From NCBI GenBank assembly GCA_004154925.1, contig QJNS01000752.1, positions 372,001-436,000 of the forward strand: DNA of 64,000 bases. Direction: 5' to 3'. The notes beneath the pieces are model-generated. The model was given only the letters and a program-made list of their open reading frames with translations, was not told where the DNA came from and did no database searches. Position 1 is the stretch's first letter; each line of letters starts with the position of its first letter. The DNA comes from Monosporascus cannonballus. Lineage: Eukaryota; Ascomycota; Sordariomycetes; Xylariales. Of this stretch, positions 37,573-49,699 are shown one piece after another. Made by a program: the position numbers and the translations under genes.

Positions 37573-39059
37573 GGGGTGGAATTTAATGATCCGTATAAAG
37601 TTATCTCGAACGAAAATTCCTTTAATTCGGCAGTTAACAACAACTCCGAAAAAGACGCTTTAGGTATCCCTGATAAAACGGACGATTCGGAATGCAAAAC
37701 TGCATAACTTTATTTACCCATACCAAAAGCTATTCCAGCCCTTAAAAACCTAAATTATCAACAACCTAACGTACTACCGTCGGACGAAGTTCAAAATGCA
37801 TTACTGTCAGATATAAGGGACATCAGTTGTATGTGTATTGATGACTCGTTGCAGGTGCTCTAGAACGCGCACTGCACTTTAAGGTAATATAGTCCCGGAG
37901 CATATATGTTCCGATCAGAGGGAATTTTCCGTATATGGGGTGCTAGAGCACTCCCCTGCTAGCTGACAATTACCGTGTCCTTTTTAACCACGGTAATACT
38001 GTACAGAACTAAATTTCCTGGATCAAACAGTTATTATCGATTTTAGAACGCGAAACGGAAAAAAAAAGCTACCTTCGGCTAATATTAAATACAAACTGGA
38101 ATTCGAAAAATACAATACGTATCTAACCGCTTTTAACGTTATTTTCTTAACCGCAATTAAGCATAATCGATTATATCGTATTAGCTTTTCCGTTGCCTCG
38201 AAAAAATAGCAAGAAGTTATATAATATAAGTACGCTAAAAATTAAAAAGTAACCGCGTTAAAAAAATTAAGATTAAATATATCAAGTAAAACGATTAATT
38301 ACCGTTACCCTATTATAAAAAACGATTTAAAACGTAAGTCCTAATAATATTCTTCCGTTAATATAGGTATTTATATATAAATTTAACAAGTACGAAATGC
38401 TTTTAAAATTTAAGGCTAAAATTATTATCCGTAATAACCTTTAGACCCGTAAGGACCTTAACGCCTACGTATTTACGTTAACAGTAAAATCTTTTCGCAT
38501 ACTTATAGTTACTGCAGCCCGATTTAACCTTAAGTTTCGTTAACTTAACGCTATTAATACGTTTTTGTACAGCGATTTTAATAAGCTGGTGTACGTACGT
38601 TTTTTATAGGGATTTGTACGTCCGGGCTTTTATTTAAGGTTCCGGAAAGCCCTGTACGGCTTAAGGCGATTATCATTCCCTTAGTAACGAGACCTAACGG
38701 CAGGATTAAAGGAATTAGGATTAAAATCCGTTCCGAATAACCTATATATTATAATTAATAGCTGGTTAACATTATTTTTTTACGTTAACGATACAGCTAT
38801 AATATACAGGATTTGCGATATAATATGCGCTAAAAGGTTTTTAGCAAAATTAATATAACGTTTTTATATTAATAACCTTAATAAGTTATAATGGTTTCTT
38901 AAAATACGTATATTTTATAACCGCGTAATTAGGAAATTACGGTTATTATAAGATATTTACTAAGAAAAGTTATATATACGTTTCGAATTATCCAAGTTCG
39001 AAAAACGTTATTTTAAGGTTTTTAACTAAAAAGATTTTAAAAAATATTAAGGCGAAACG
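37573..39059 (+). pseudogene. Copia F reverse transcriptase remnant
   Basis: The + strand translation gives 'KLVYVRFL-GFVRPGFYLR' and 'KALYGLRR' (about 38,580-38,670), the copia RT block 'VYV-PPEGF ... KALYGLKQ'. At 38,781-38,792 it gives 'YVND', the catalytic YVDD with Asp changed to Asn by a G-to-A change. A 164-bp unmutated insertion lies at 37,805-37,968. The gene is cut at 39,059 by gypsy C. Confidence 0.88.
37805..37968. mobile_element. Short LTR-like insertion 'M' (164 bp), not RIP-mutated
   Basis: It begins TGTCAG and ends CTGACA, with TSD ATTAC at 37,800-37,804 and 37,969-37,973. It lies inside the mutated copia pol but has normal base composition and a TATA-like 'gcatatatg'. The ends match insertion H at 6436, although the interiors look different. 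It is probably a solo LTR or a very small non-autonomous retroelement. Confidence 0.83.
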
Positions 39060-39867
39060 TATAACGGCTAGGTGGTTTAATTAATTATTAAACCTAAGTC
39101 GTACGGGTTTATGTTAACAGGAGTATCGTGGGAATCTGAATAATGGATACAGGAACGTATTACGTTTCGTAATATTAAGGGTGCTTTAGGTAACGAATTA
39201 TTATTATAAGTTAAAATTATCTAAATTATGGAATTAATAAATGTATATATTTTGATTTTTTTGTTACTGTTTATTTCTGTTCAGCAAAGCCTTATTAAGC
39301 AGTTGCTCAGTATTGCTTAATCGTGCTCAGTTAAGACCCGCTAAGTACCGATTACGTAACCTTGAACTAACGTAACTTTGTGATTTTGGCTAGACCGTTT
39401 TCGCAAACCCAGATGACTTGGTGTTACGTTCAGAAGGGACTCCACTAGGCCCAAAGGAGGCCCAGGAAGTTGGAGATACTCGGGATCTCCACCTTCCATC
39501 GGATAAACCTCGGGTTTCTGTCAATCTCCAAAGATACCAGGAGATTTATGGATAACAGATATCATGGTTTCTTAAAATCCCCAAAGACCATAAGAAACAT
39601 AAAGAATAAGAAGGATATATAAGGTTTGGGTTTTCTATGTAAATAATTACCTACTTAGTTTTTTACTTTTTAACTATTAATCTAAGTTTTTAGCCAGAAA
39701 TAATTATACCGTTCTTTAATTAAGAAAAAAAATACCTTAAAATCTCCTTAACGAATATATTAAATCATTTTTCGCCCTATTGTTACCTGCAAATCAAGAC
39801 CTTTTTCGGATACTGCTTATACCTCCAGGTAGATGTATGACAGGTTCGTTACACTTGGGTTGTAATA
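39060..39867 (-). repeat. 3' LTR of gypsy C, split by solo LTR D
   Basis: LTR sequence occupies 39,060-39,421 and 39,859-39,867. The right copy of this LTR has no insertion, which proves the event happened after integration of C. Confidence 0.9.
39422..39853. mobile_element. Solo LTR 'D' (432 bp) in the LTR of gypsy C
   Basis: It runs from TGTTACGTTC to TCGTTACA, with TSD CTTGG at 39,417-39,421 and 39,854-39,858. It has a promoter-like 'ggatatataagg' at about 39,614. The left half has ordinary composition; the right half is AT-rich. No internal coding sequence is present, so this is what remains after LTR-LTR recombination or a non-autonomous copy. The two small frames at 39,817-40,087 span its right edge and are not genes of D. 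Confidence 0.88.
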
Positions 39868-39984
39868 CGATTTCCCTTTTCCCCAAATCTTGCCCTTAAG
39901 ATTTTTTTTCTTTTTCCCTTTGGTAAACTTCTTCCTTTTAAGATATCGATTCGCGTTATTAAAAATTGTCGTCAGGTTCTTTCG

Positions 39985-40530
39985 TCCACCATACGATATC
40001 AAAATCTGCTTTTTATTTTTGACGATTTCAGTTTTAAAGTTATGCCGTGTTTTTTATGCTTTTCCAAGGGCTGAAAGTGCGAAATAATAAAAAGCGTTTC
40101 CAAATACAAGGCGTATATTAAGCGTGGTTATTTTTGCAATAGTAACGGCGTTTTCTTATCCTTTTTAAAGAATATTCGTGCCGAAAATTAACGTTTAAAA
40201 TGCGAAAAGGTGCTGGTAGAGGAGCGTTTTTTGGAATTGCAAAAACGTTATTAACAAAAAATAAACGAAATAATTGTACGGTTAATCCGTTTCAAAAATT
40301 AAAAAGCGTTTTTTCGTTCAAAAGGTGTTAAAATGGTACAATAAGAATTGTAGTCGCTGGAGGAATTAAAGGAGCAGGAACGTTAGGAGCAGGCCAACGC
40401 CGAGGCTTCCTTAACCACCTTTGCTTCTTCCCTTAAGCTGCCCGGTATTGCCTAACCGCTGGATAACGTTAATTAGGACGTAATTATATCCGGTGGTTCT
40501 GTCGTTATTAATAAAAACTTTTTAACAAAT
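39985..40530 (+). pseudogene. Antisense Cys-rich ORF of gypsy C
   Basis: The + strand, opposite to pol, reads 'FKVMPCFLCFSKG-KCEIIKS' and then 'YFCNSNGVFLSFLKNIRAEN', with the clearest Cys pattern after element K: C-x2-C-x5-C (with a stop). It continues 'ELQKRY-QKINEIIVRLIRF', then 'FFRSKGVKMVQ', matching 'LIRSKGVTMI' of element K. Reading frame changes occur. It is positioned between the 3' LTR and the chromodomain, as in the other copies. Confidence 0.6.
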
Positions 40531-43500
40531 GCTAGGCGTTAATAAGATTTTTGGCGGATTTCCAGGTATTTTCGGAATTTAGGTGCTTTTTTTATTTAAT
40601 CAGGTATTAAGTAAATCCATTTTGTTTTCGTATATCAAGGATTCTTTCCATTTCGTATGCTTATTCGTTTTTTATTTTCATATCGTCTTATGCTGTATAT
40701 ACTTTAATCGTATCCGTTACTAATTCGAATAAAAAAATATGAAAAATTAAATAGAATTTAATTTTCGGTGGAAGTTTTAATTAATAATTATTTTCTGAGA
40801 TTTTTTTTGGCGATTTTGTATGGACCGATATATTTGAAATTAAGTTTTTTGCTAGGTCGTTTTGTTTAAACGTTTTTTGTAATAAGAAAAACTATTTCCT
40901 TTTTTTCGAAAATTAGTTTTTTTAACTTTTTTTGGTTGTAATATTTATTTATCTGGTTTCGTACGAATTCCAGTTTTGTTTTTATTTTTTAGTGCAATTA
41001 TCGTAATTGTTCTGACATAAGGATTATTTTAGCATTAATTGGACCATCGTTACGCGTTTTTTTATAAATTTTTAGAATAAAACCAAAATTTGCGTTCGCA
41101 GGTGTTATTTTAATATTTTCATAATAATTAGTATTATAAATTAATTAAGTAATTAATAACTTTTTAACCCAATTATTTTGTTCGTAATTAACATAATATC
41201 GTAACTAAGTTTTTAAGGTTTAATTTATTTATTTTATTTATTTATCTTTCTACGGTTTAAATACGTTGGATAATTTATGATTTAAGCCGATTTGTGCTAT
41301 AAGGCTTTATTAAAACTTAAAGGCGAATGTTAATTTTTTATTTAATATAATATCTATTAATAATCCGTATATATTAAAAATATGTTTAAAAAAATGTATA
41401 TTAATAATTTGGCATTTATATCCTTATAATATAATAAAAAATAGGAAAATTTTATAAATCGGTCGACGATTACAAAAATATTATCTTAATATATTCCAGT
41501 AACTGGATTTTTTGACATAAAAAGATTAATAATAAAATCGAATATAACTGAATATTATAATCGTTTTACAATTAATAATAATTGTAATTTTCCGTATAGT
41601 TTATATCGTCAAGTTTTTACTTTGGCGTAAATATTATATTACCGTATAACTTTTTATAATATTAATTTAATTTTGAGAAAAAAATATATACGTTAAAGTC
41701 GCTTTAGGATTTTGTAAATCTCTAGATATTTATGTAATTAATATTTGTATATTTTTCGTACCAAATCTTTTTAACATTTTTTTGGAATTTATATTTTGTT
41801 TAATTTTTGATTTTTTAGGAAATTATTATTATATTATTTAATTTTCTGATATATATCGAAAAGTACTGCTCGAATCGTCGCAATTTATTATAGGCGTAAA
41901 TATCCTTTTATAATAATATCAAAAATTATATGGCTAATTTTGACCAATTTTTTTTCGAAATTTAGTCGCTTATTTAACATATTTACTTTGTTATTTTTTA
42001 AATTTTTCTTATGGATAATAACGAAATTAAAGTTTGCTAATTCCTCCACGTAACGAAATTATCGTTCGGTAAATTTCTTAATCATAATAAATCGAGTAAA
42101 AGTTTAATAATCCGTATAAACCTTAACGTGGTACAAATTTTCCTTTAAAAAGTATTTAAATTTCCGAAATGCTATAATAATGGCCATAAATTCTTTATTT
42201 GGAATACCGTAATTAAGTTCGGTTCCTTTTAATTTGTACGAAAAAAATGTAATAAGGTATAATTTGTTTTAATTATTTCGTTATCCGATTATTATTTTTA
42301 ACGCGTAATCCGAAATATCGGTTTTTAATTTAACGAAACGGTTTAGATCGTATATAATTAGTACTGGTTTGCTGGTAATCATATCCTTAATATCTTAAAA
42401 TGCCTTTTTCGTATTTGGCGTTTATTTAAAAAATCTTTTCGTAAAATTTATTAAAGGTATAATTATTTTGTTAAAGTTTCGAATAAATTTCATATAATAA
42501 TTAACGAATTTAAGGAATACCTATACTTTTTTAACCGTCGCTAATATTTATTATTTTGTAATTATAACGATTTTCTTAGGGTTTATTTTAATATGTTCCG
42601 AGGTAATAATATATTCCAGATATTTTATTTTTTATGTATGGAATTGATTTTTTTTACGTTAATAAGTAACTTTGCGTTTTGTAAAATTTGAAAAACTTTA
42701 TAAATATATTTTATATATGCTTTTTCCGTTTTTAAGAAAATGAAAATATTATCGAAATAGGAAACGACGAAAATATTAAGGTATTTTTATAATACGTAAT
42801 TAATTATTCGTTAAAGAATTATTAATATGTTCGTAAATCCTATTAATATAATTAAATACTTAAATAATTCGTATTTTATGATGAAAATTATTTTTATTTA
42901 TGTTTTTTTTTTTGATTTTAATAAAGTTATATCCATTTTTAAAATCAAATATTATAAATCATTTAGTTTTATAAAATCGGTTTTTTATTTCCGTAATTAC
43001 GGATAATAATATTTAATTTTTAATAATAACGTCGTTTAATTATGGATAATTAATTATAAATCGTAATTTCTTATTCTTTTTAGGTACGAAAAATATCAAA
43101 TATCTTATTAGTAATTGCAAAAGTCGAATTTATCCTTTTTGTAACCGATTTTCCAAGTATTCTTTGAAAATACATAATTCGTTTTTATTAAAATTATAAA
43201 TAAAGTAAAACTTTGTCGAAAATCCTTTTTTAAAAACTATTTTATGGTTTTATTCGTTATGTTTTAATAATTTCGTATCGAACTCCTTTTTAAAAAATTG
43301 CTTATATCTATAATATTATAATAATATATTAATCAAATTTTTTAATTTCTTAAATTATTATTCTTATTATTTTAAATTATTATTTAATTACTTTACTTTT
43401 GTTTTAATAATAATAATAATACGTCGTATTTTTCTTTAATATTTATTTTTTTCTTATGTCTTATTTTTTTAAACAATAAGGTATTTATTATATCTTTATG

Positions 43501-45780
43501 CCTATATTTGTCGTTATTATTAATCAAATATTAAAATCTTAATTTTTTTATTTATTAATAAGGAATAAAATAAACTTTATTTGGCCAGTTCTGCCGTTAA
43601 TCAAAACTTTATATTAACGTATCTATAATAATCCTAAAATCATATCGTAATTCCTAAATAAAACGATATCGAAATTAACCGTTTAATATTATTCTTAAAT
43701 AAAAATCTCGAAATAATTAATTTTATATATAATTTTTCCGTTATCGTAAACAAATTCCTAATTTTTGGTATTTGTTATTATATAAGATTTTAATTTATAT
43801 TTCCATAATAATTTAAGCTTATTAATTATATCCGGTACAATATAATTTTTATCCAAAATTTCGTAATTTACCATTACGATATACCAATACGTTCCAATTC
43901 GTATTTCTAAGGTAATAAGGTTATTAACATTTTTTATTATTGCGTTTAAAGCCTTTTTTAGGAATTTCTTTTAATTTTTTTGGGTTTTGTTATTTTACGA
44001 CTTTTTTATAAATAATCTTTTTTTTAATTTTTATTTGAATTTATCGAATTTTATTTATGTCTTTATATATAATACGTTAAATTATTGTATTTATCGTTAT
44101 TATCGGCGTATTATTCTTTTAAGCTATATTAATTTCTCTTAATTTTATTATAATTCTTTTTTTTATCGAATAAATTATTCTTTTATATTTACGATTATAT
44201 CCTATTATATGTCGTTTTAATTATCTTTCTAAAAATTTCTGTAAATTAACATATCTTTTTTTAATAACTTTTTTTTCGTAAAAATCTATAATAAATACTA
44301 ATTAAAAATAAAAATCCGTAATAACTTTTTTTCCGTTTAATAATTACATTATTTATAATAACAAAAAAAGTTTTTATACGGGCATTATTTTCCTTTAAAC
44401 TAATTTTCCGTTTCGGCCAACTACTGGATATCTTCTGGGGTTATGGTTCGAAATTGTCGATATTATTATTTATCATTTTTATTATGCCCGGTACGATTTA
44501 AAAAATTAAATCCTTTATAATACATATAGGTAATTCGATCGTAAATATATTATTTCCATTTTTCGTAATCGGGATATTTTTATCGTTAATAATATATGGT
44601 ATATATTTTGTTATATCGATTAGGTATTCCGGAATAAATTTCTTTTATTTAATTTTGGTATTCGCGTAATTATCCTTATAACGTTTTTTGTCGTATTCGT
44701 AATGCCTATTAAGTTAACTTTTTGGCTTTTCGCATTTTTCGTCAAATTTCTTATCGTAATAATCTTTATTGGACTTTTTGCTTAAAGCTTAATACGTACT
44801 TAATTTGGATTATGTTAATAACTTTGTTATTATTTCCTTAGTTATTCCTGGATTGTTTTTCCGGTATAAGGGTCTAATTATTTTATCGTGGTTTTTTAGG
44901 TTTTTTTATATTTATAAACTTTATATTCCGTTTTGCCATAATTAAAGCACTTAATTTAGCTTTAATTTTATTTATAGGTAACGCCAAATTCCATAAATCC
45001 TTGCGCCGTTCCATAAAAAGTAAAAAGTACGTTTTGTTTTTTTCCTTAATTAAACTTATATTCCGAATATAAGGCATATTATTTTTTTTCCTGTTATTTT
45101 TCAAATTATCAGTTATTAATTTTAATCGCTTTTACAATATACTAATTTAAGGCAATTAATTACTTAATCCAATAATTTTATTTTTTATATTATTTTTTAG
45201 CCCTTTATAAAATATATTAATAAAAATATCGTTTTTATCGTTTTCCCATCCGGCCTTAACCGCAAAACTTTTAAATGTTCTGGCGTACTTAAACGCAAAT
45301 CCTTTTTATTAAAATTATAAGAATTATTAAATTGCTAATCGTTTTTTATCCGGATTGCCGAAATTATTACGCATTTTGTTTTCGAAATTGGTATAAGTTG
45401 AAAAGATTTTATTAATAAAATTTTCCTTATTTGCTTTTCTTATTTTTAAGAAATTTCTTATAATAAGTTCAAACTAATTAGCCGTATTTTTTATTAAGCA
45501 TATTCCTACTGTTAAAACTATATCCGCTAAGTTACTAAAATTTAAAAAACAAAAATAAATTTGTACCTAAATTAAAAAAATCTGGGGGTTACCCTTTTTA
45601 TCGTAAGGTTCTGGTTTTTTTGGCTTTATGCAAATAAAAAAAAGTTAGGTAAACGTAACCCTAAGTTATCGAACTTTTCTCTCCAGCTTCCGAATTCGAG
45701 CCTAAAACTATTGAATAAGGGTTTCTTAAATGCTGGTCGATATTTTAACAATATTAAATATTACTTAAAGTTTAACGGTA
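40520..45780 (-). pseudogene. gypsy C gag-pol remnant
   Basis: The - strand holds a chromodomain at about 40,520-40,640, integrase and RNase H to about 42,300, RT around 42,730-42,800 and gag at about 44,600-45,500. The open - strand frame 44,883-45,104 ends 'INIKKPKKPR' near the expected zinc-knuckle position. Layout and mutations parallel element K. Confidence 0.78.
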
Positions 45781-45803
45781 TTATTAAATAAAAACTTGCA
45801 ACG

Positions 45804-46174
45804 TATAACGGCTAAACGGTTTAACTAATTATTAAACCTAAGTCGTACGGGTTTATATTAATAAAAATATTATGGAAATTTAAATAATAAATATAAAAAC
45901 GTATTACGTCTTATAATATTAAAAATGCCTTAGGTAACGAATTATTATTATAAGCTGAAGTTATTTAAATTATGGAATTAATAAACATATATATTCTAAT
46001 TTCTTTATTATTACTTATCTCTGTTTAACAAAGCCTTATTAAGTAGTTGCTCAGTGCTGCTTAGTCGTGCTCAATTGAAACCCGCTAAGCACCGATTACG
46101 TGACCTTGAACTAACGTAGCTTTGTGATCTTGGCTAGACCGTTTTCGCAGACCCAGCTGACTTGGGTTGTAACA
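45804..46174 (-). repeat. 5' LTR of gypsy C (right copy)
   Basis: It is 371 bp. It keeps 'ATTACGTGACC' and the CTTGGGTTGTAACA end, and lacks the solo LTR seen in the left copy. Confidence 0.92.
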
Positions 46175-46179
46175 AAACG

Positions 46180-46900
46180 TTAATAACGTTTAGGAAATTA
46201 TATTTCGAAAAAATTAAAAACCTGTTATATAGAATTGTCGCCATACGTTTAAACCTAGCTAAAGTTATTTCTCATTTATTTTATTATTGCAATAACCCTA
46301 GCTTTACGCATTTTGACGCTATTAATAACGTTATTTTTTACGTTTATTTTATACGTACTTTAGCTCTAGAATTCGAAAATAACGAAACTCTTAACGTACG
46401 ATTATTCTTATATACGAACGACGCTGTTTTTGCGGATAACCCCGATCGAAAAAGCTCCTAAGGATTCGTACTATTATTTTTTGGTGGCCCTATCGTATAA
46501 AGGGCTAATAAGCAAAATATAGTTACCATTTCGAATACAGAAGTTAAGCTATTAACCCTGTCGCAAACCGTAAAGGAAGCCTTTTTTATACTAAGGCTAT
46601 TTAAGGCTATTAAGTTAAAGCTAAACGAAAATTTAATTATCTAAATAGATAATAAGCAAACGATACAGTTAATCATTAAAGAAACCATACGCCTAATTAC
46701 GAAACTAAAATATGTGGATATCCATAATTACTGGCTTCGCGAAATCCACGCAGTAAAAAAGATAAGGATCGAATAAACGCCTATTAACGCTATGGTGGCA
46801 GATGGCTTAATTAAACCCTTAAAGCTCCAATAACATCAGAAGTTCATTAGATTACTAAACTTTCAAGTCGTTACTTCAAGGCTAAAGGAAGTTTAGGAGG
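46180..46900 (+). pseudogene. Copia F RNase H remnant
   Basis: The 99-codon open frame 46,162-46,461 starts with an unsupported GTG/LTR segment but from 46,180 reads as copia: 'YRIVAIRLNLAKVISHLFYY' and then 'LFLYTNDAVFADNPDRKSS', the 'YSDADWAGD--RKSTSG' block. Past one stop it continues 'GFVLLFFGG', 'TISNTEVKLLTLSQTVKEA' (the SSTEAEY block), 'IDNKQTIQL' and 'AVVADGLIKPLK'-like text (the AD-LTKPL block) to about 46,850. It is one of the best-preserved parts of the element but carries stops. Confidence 0.9.
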
Positions 46901-46904
46901 TATT

Positions 46905-47168
46905 AATTTATCCCAGGCGTCGCCCAGCGATAAAAGGTTATTGCCCCCGTTTTTTTCCTATCGTTCTTTTCCCTATAAGTTGTTATTACCTTTATCTCTA
47001 GACGATTTTAAAGATAGGGTTAATAAGAAAGCTTTCTAACAAAACTTCTATGGTCTAGTGGTATAACATCAGGTCTTAACACCTAAAAACATGGGTTCGA
47101 ATCCGGTCAGAAATTCTGGCATCTCGAATAACTTTTCGAATTAATCGAGATACTAATCACCCTTTTTT
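46905..47168 (+). other. Copia F 3' untranslated part before gypsy E
   Basis: This is non-coding copia sequence after RNase H. It holds a tRNA-like stretch (next entry) followed by an AT-rich stretch and the T-run used as target site (TTTTT, 47,164-47,168) by gypsy E. No other gene is seen. Confidence 0.6.
47044..47115 (+). tRNA. tRNA-like pol III sequence, probably decayed
   Basis: The box A-like TGGTCTAGTGG (47,051-47,061) and a perfect box B GGTTCGAATCC (47,094-47,104) are spaced as in tRNA genes. A T-arm (ATGGG/CCGGT around TTCGAAT) and an acceptor stem (ACTTCTA/CAGAAAT) can be drawn with mismatches of the C-A type that RIP would cause. The anticodon arm TCAGG/CCTAA leaves an 8-base loop, so the anticodon and amino acid cannot be fixed. 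It may be a tRNA pseudogene, a captured tRNA or the head of a SINE. It is followed by a T-run at about 47,163. Confidence 0.45.
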
Positions 47169-47569
47169 TGTCATAACCCAGCAAACCACGGTCTCCAGAA
47201 ACGGTCTATCAGGACCCAACCACAAATGCGCGGTAGGGCAGGTCACGTAATGGATCACCAACTCACTGGTGGTAAGCCAGTGAGCCGGATCACCAACTTA
47301 CTGGTAATAAGCCAATAAGCCGGATCACCAACTTACTGGTGATAAGCCAGTAAACCAGATTAAGATATATACGTTCATTATTTCTATAATTTAAATAACT
47401 TTAATTTACAACACTTATTAATACTAATCGTTTACAATACGAATTGTGTACCTTAATATTAAGAAATATAACTAAGTTATCTTATTATTATAAAGTCCTA
47501 CGATATTTTTGCTAACATAAACCCGTACGATTAAGGTTTAATAATTAATTAAACCTTTTAGCCATTATA
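47169..47569 (+). repeat. 5' LTR of gypsy E
   Basis: It is 401 bp. It holds three 35-bp tandem units at 47,252-47,356, each with a CACTGG...CCAGTG-type inverted repeat, preceded by GGTCACGTAA (weathered CACGTG palindrome) and followed by the shared TATA-like 'agatatatacg'. Confidence 0.9.
47252..47356 (+). repeat. 3 x 35-bp tandem repeats in U3 of LTR E
   Basis: Units start with GGATCACC at 47,252, 47,287 and 47,322. The period is identical in LTR G, so the array predates the split of these two copies. The hairpin arm CTCACTGG/CCAGTGAG is perfect in the first unit. Confidence 0.92.
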
Positions 47570-47989
47570 CGTTATAAATTTTTGTTTAATAATATCGTTA
47601 AATACTAAGCAATATCGCCCACATTATATTTACCAGCAAGCAGCCCGAACAGCTCACTTACCAAATTCTTGATTACCCAGATACTGGAATAAAATCCGAA
47701 AGGAAAAGAAAACCTCGTTTTTTTCGCAAAAAGTTTTTTTAACGTCTAGATGCCATAAACGAACGTATTTTTCAGCTTAAGAAAAACAATAATGATCTTA
47801 CGACGTTCTTTTAAACCACCTATAAGAAACTTAAAGAGAAAAAAAGGCTCTCGAAATTAAAAAACCTTTTCGAACAAGGCAAATTATTTAGCTGAATTCC
47901 ATCAAGAAACCAGAAAAGGTTCTTAAACTTTCCAAACCAGAACTTTTCGACGAAACCTCGACCAAATTATAATTATTCTTAAGTTAATA

Positions 47990-49120
47990 CCGAATATATT
48001 TCGGATATTTTCCTATTTAACTTGTTACGCACATTATACAAATGAAATTCGTAATCGGACGATTTATCGGAAATATAACTGTTTAATTCGAACTCGCTAT
48101 AAGAAAATTTATCATTTTGCTAATCGAAAAACAAAACCCAAAAATAATACGAATATATAACAATTATAAATATTTCGAACAAATATTAATAAAAGCTTTC
48201 GAAATAATAAACAAAAAAACAAAAACCGAAATATAAATTTAGCAATTACGACAAAAAGAATTGGCATCCAATTACGGCAGCATGCTGGTTTAGTTAGGCG
48301 CTAAGCTAAATTAAGGACAAAAAGTATTAATAGCTAAGTTTTTCGACGGCCTGAAAAAAAATATAAAAAAGTTTTCCAAGCTGAATCGGCCTAATTATTT
48401 ATCGGATTATATCGCTATAATAATTAAAATTAACGATCGGCAATACGCATAACGTACTAAAAGCACTAAAGAAAATAATAATAAACCTTAATATATAACT
48501 AATACCAGCGCTTTTTAACGTAATAATACTTCTTACAGCAAAGAACCAAAACCTATAAAATTAAAAGCCATTTACAAAAAGGATTAAAACCAAACTAAAT
48601 GCTATAATTATAACAAGATAAGATATAAGGAAGCATAATGAAAAGCACCTAAAAAGCTCCGTTAAAATAATTAAAAACCAGTACCTAAGGGATAATCCAA
48701 AGAAAATTAAAGAAACGGAGGCAAAACCATTAATATAATTCAGCCTAAGTATATACCAGATCCCCTATAACGAAAAACATAACAAAGGTCATCACGACAA
48801 AAAGTTTAACAAAAAATACGAAAAACCAAAAGGCTAACTTAACAAATATCGCGAATATAATAAAAGGCATTATAAGGATAATTACGCGAATACCAGAACT
48901 AGATAAAAAAATCTGTCCCGGAAATTTTAATGGATACGGTAAAAAATATACCATATACTATTATTGACGAAATTATCCCGATTACGAAAAATAAAAATAA
49001 TATATTTACGGACGAATTACCCGTATATATTACGAAATATTTAACTTTCCAAACCGTGCCGGAAATAACAAAAATAATAAGCAATAATATCGATATTTTC
49101 GAATCATAGCTCCAGAAAAT
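47990..49120 (+). pseudogene. gypsy E gag remnant
   Basis: The + strand frame gives 'AIRKFIILLIEKQNPKIIRI' and 'LRQKELASNYGSMLV' (about 48,080-48,290), then 'KVLIAKFFDGLKKNIKKFSK', a recognisable Retrotrans_gag capsid region. At about 48,600-48,640 'CYNYNKIRYKEA' is a CCHC zinc knuckle with one Cys, Gly and His mutated. Two - strand frames at 48,745-49,084 are shadows. Confidence 0.8.
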
Positions 49121-49699
49121 ATTTAATAACTGGTTAAAGCAAAAAGCTGGCCCGAAAAAAAATAATGCCTATAGAAAAACCCCTTTTATTATTATCAGTA
49201 ATACAACTACCAAACGGAAAAAGATTAATCCAACGTATAGTAAAAAAATATTATCAGAAATTTATTATAAATTTTCATTTTTAATTAATATTTATTACGG
49301 ACCATTACGAGAAAAAAACTATTAAATAAAAAATATATTAATTTATAAAAGATTTCTAGAACGATAATTAAAATAACGCATAATAAGATATAATCGCAAA
49401 CATAAAAGAACAATTTACTTAATAAAAAATGGAATTATAACAAAATCAAAACCAATTAATATAACTTAAAGGAAAAATACGCCGGCAACAACAATAAATA
49501 CAGCAACTTAATACGCTAAACGTAAAAATATAAACAAAATTCGACAAATTCGAATAAAAATTAAAAGAAAAATATTACCTATAAAAAAGCCGCAAAATAA
49601 TAAAATCCAAAAAAGTTAAAAGGACTTCCAAAAAAGGGCTTTAAATATAACGATAAAAGTCGTTAATAACCCTATCACTTTAAATATACAAATCGAAAC

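Larger units (their letters stand above)
39060..46174 (-). mobile_element. Ty3/gypsy chromovirus 'C', complete but RIP-dead
   Basis: TSD AAACG at 39,055-39,059 and 46,175-46,179. The left LTR is 371 bp once the nested insertion (39,422-39,853 plus its TSD) is removed, exactly the length of the right LTR (45,804-46,174). The purine tract (reverse complement of about 39,868-39,905) shows - strand orientation. Its U3 differs from those of G/E, B/I/J and K, but the 5'-most 120 bp on the + strand are shared. Confidence 0.93.

Noticed and set aside
37807..37996. Insertion M bounded by TACTG repeats
   Set aside because: A longer consistent solution exists: TG...CA ends with an exact ATTAC duplication at 37,800-37,804 and 37,969-37,973.
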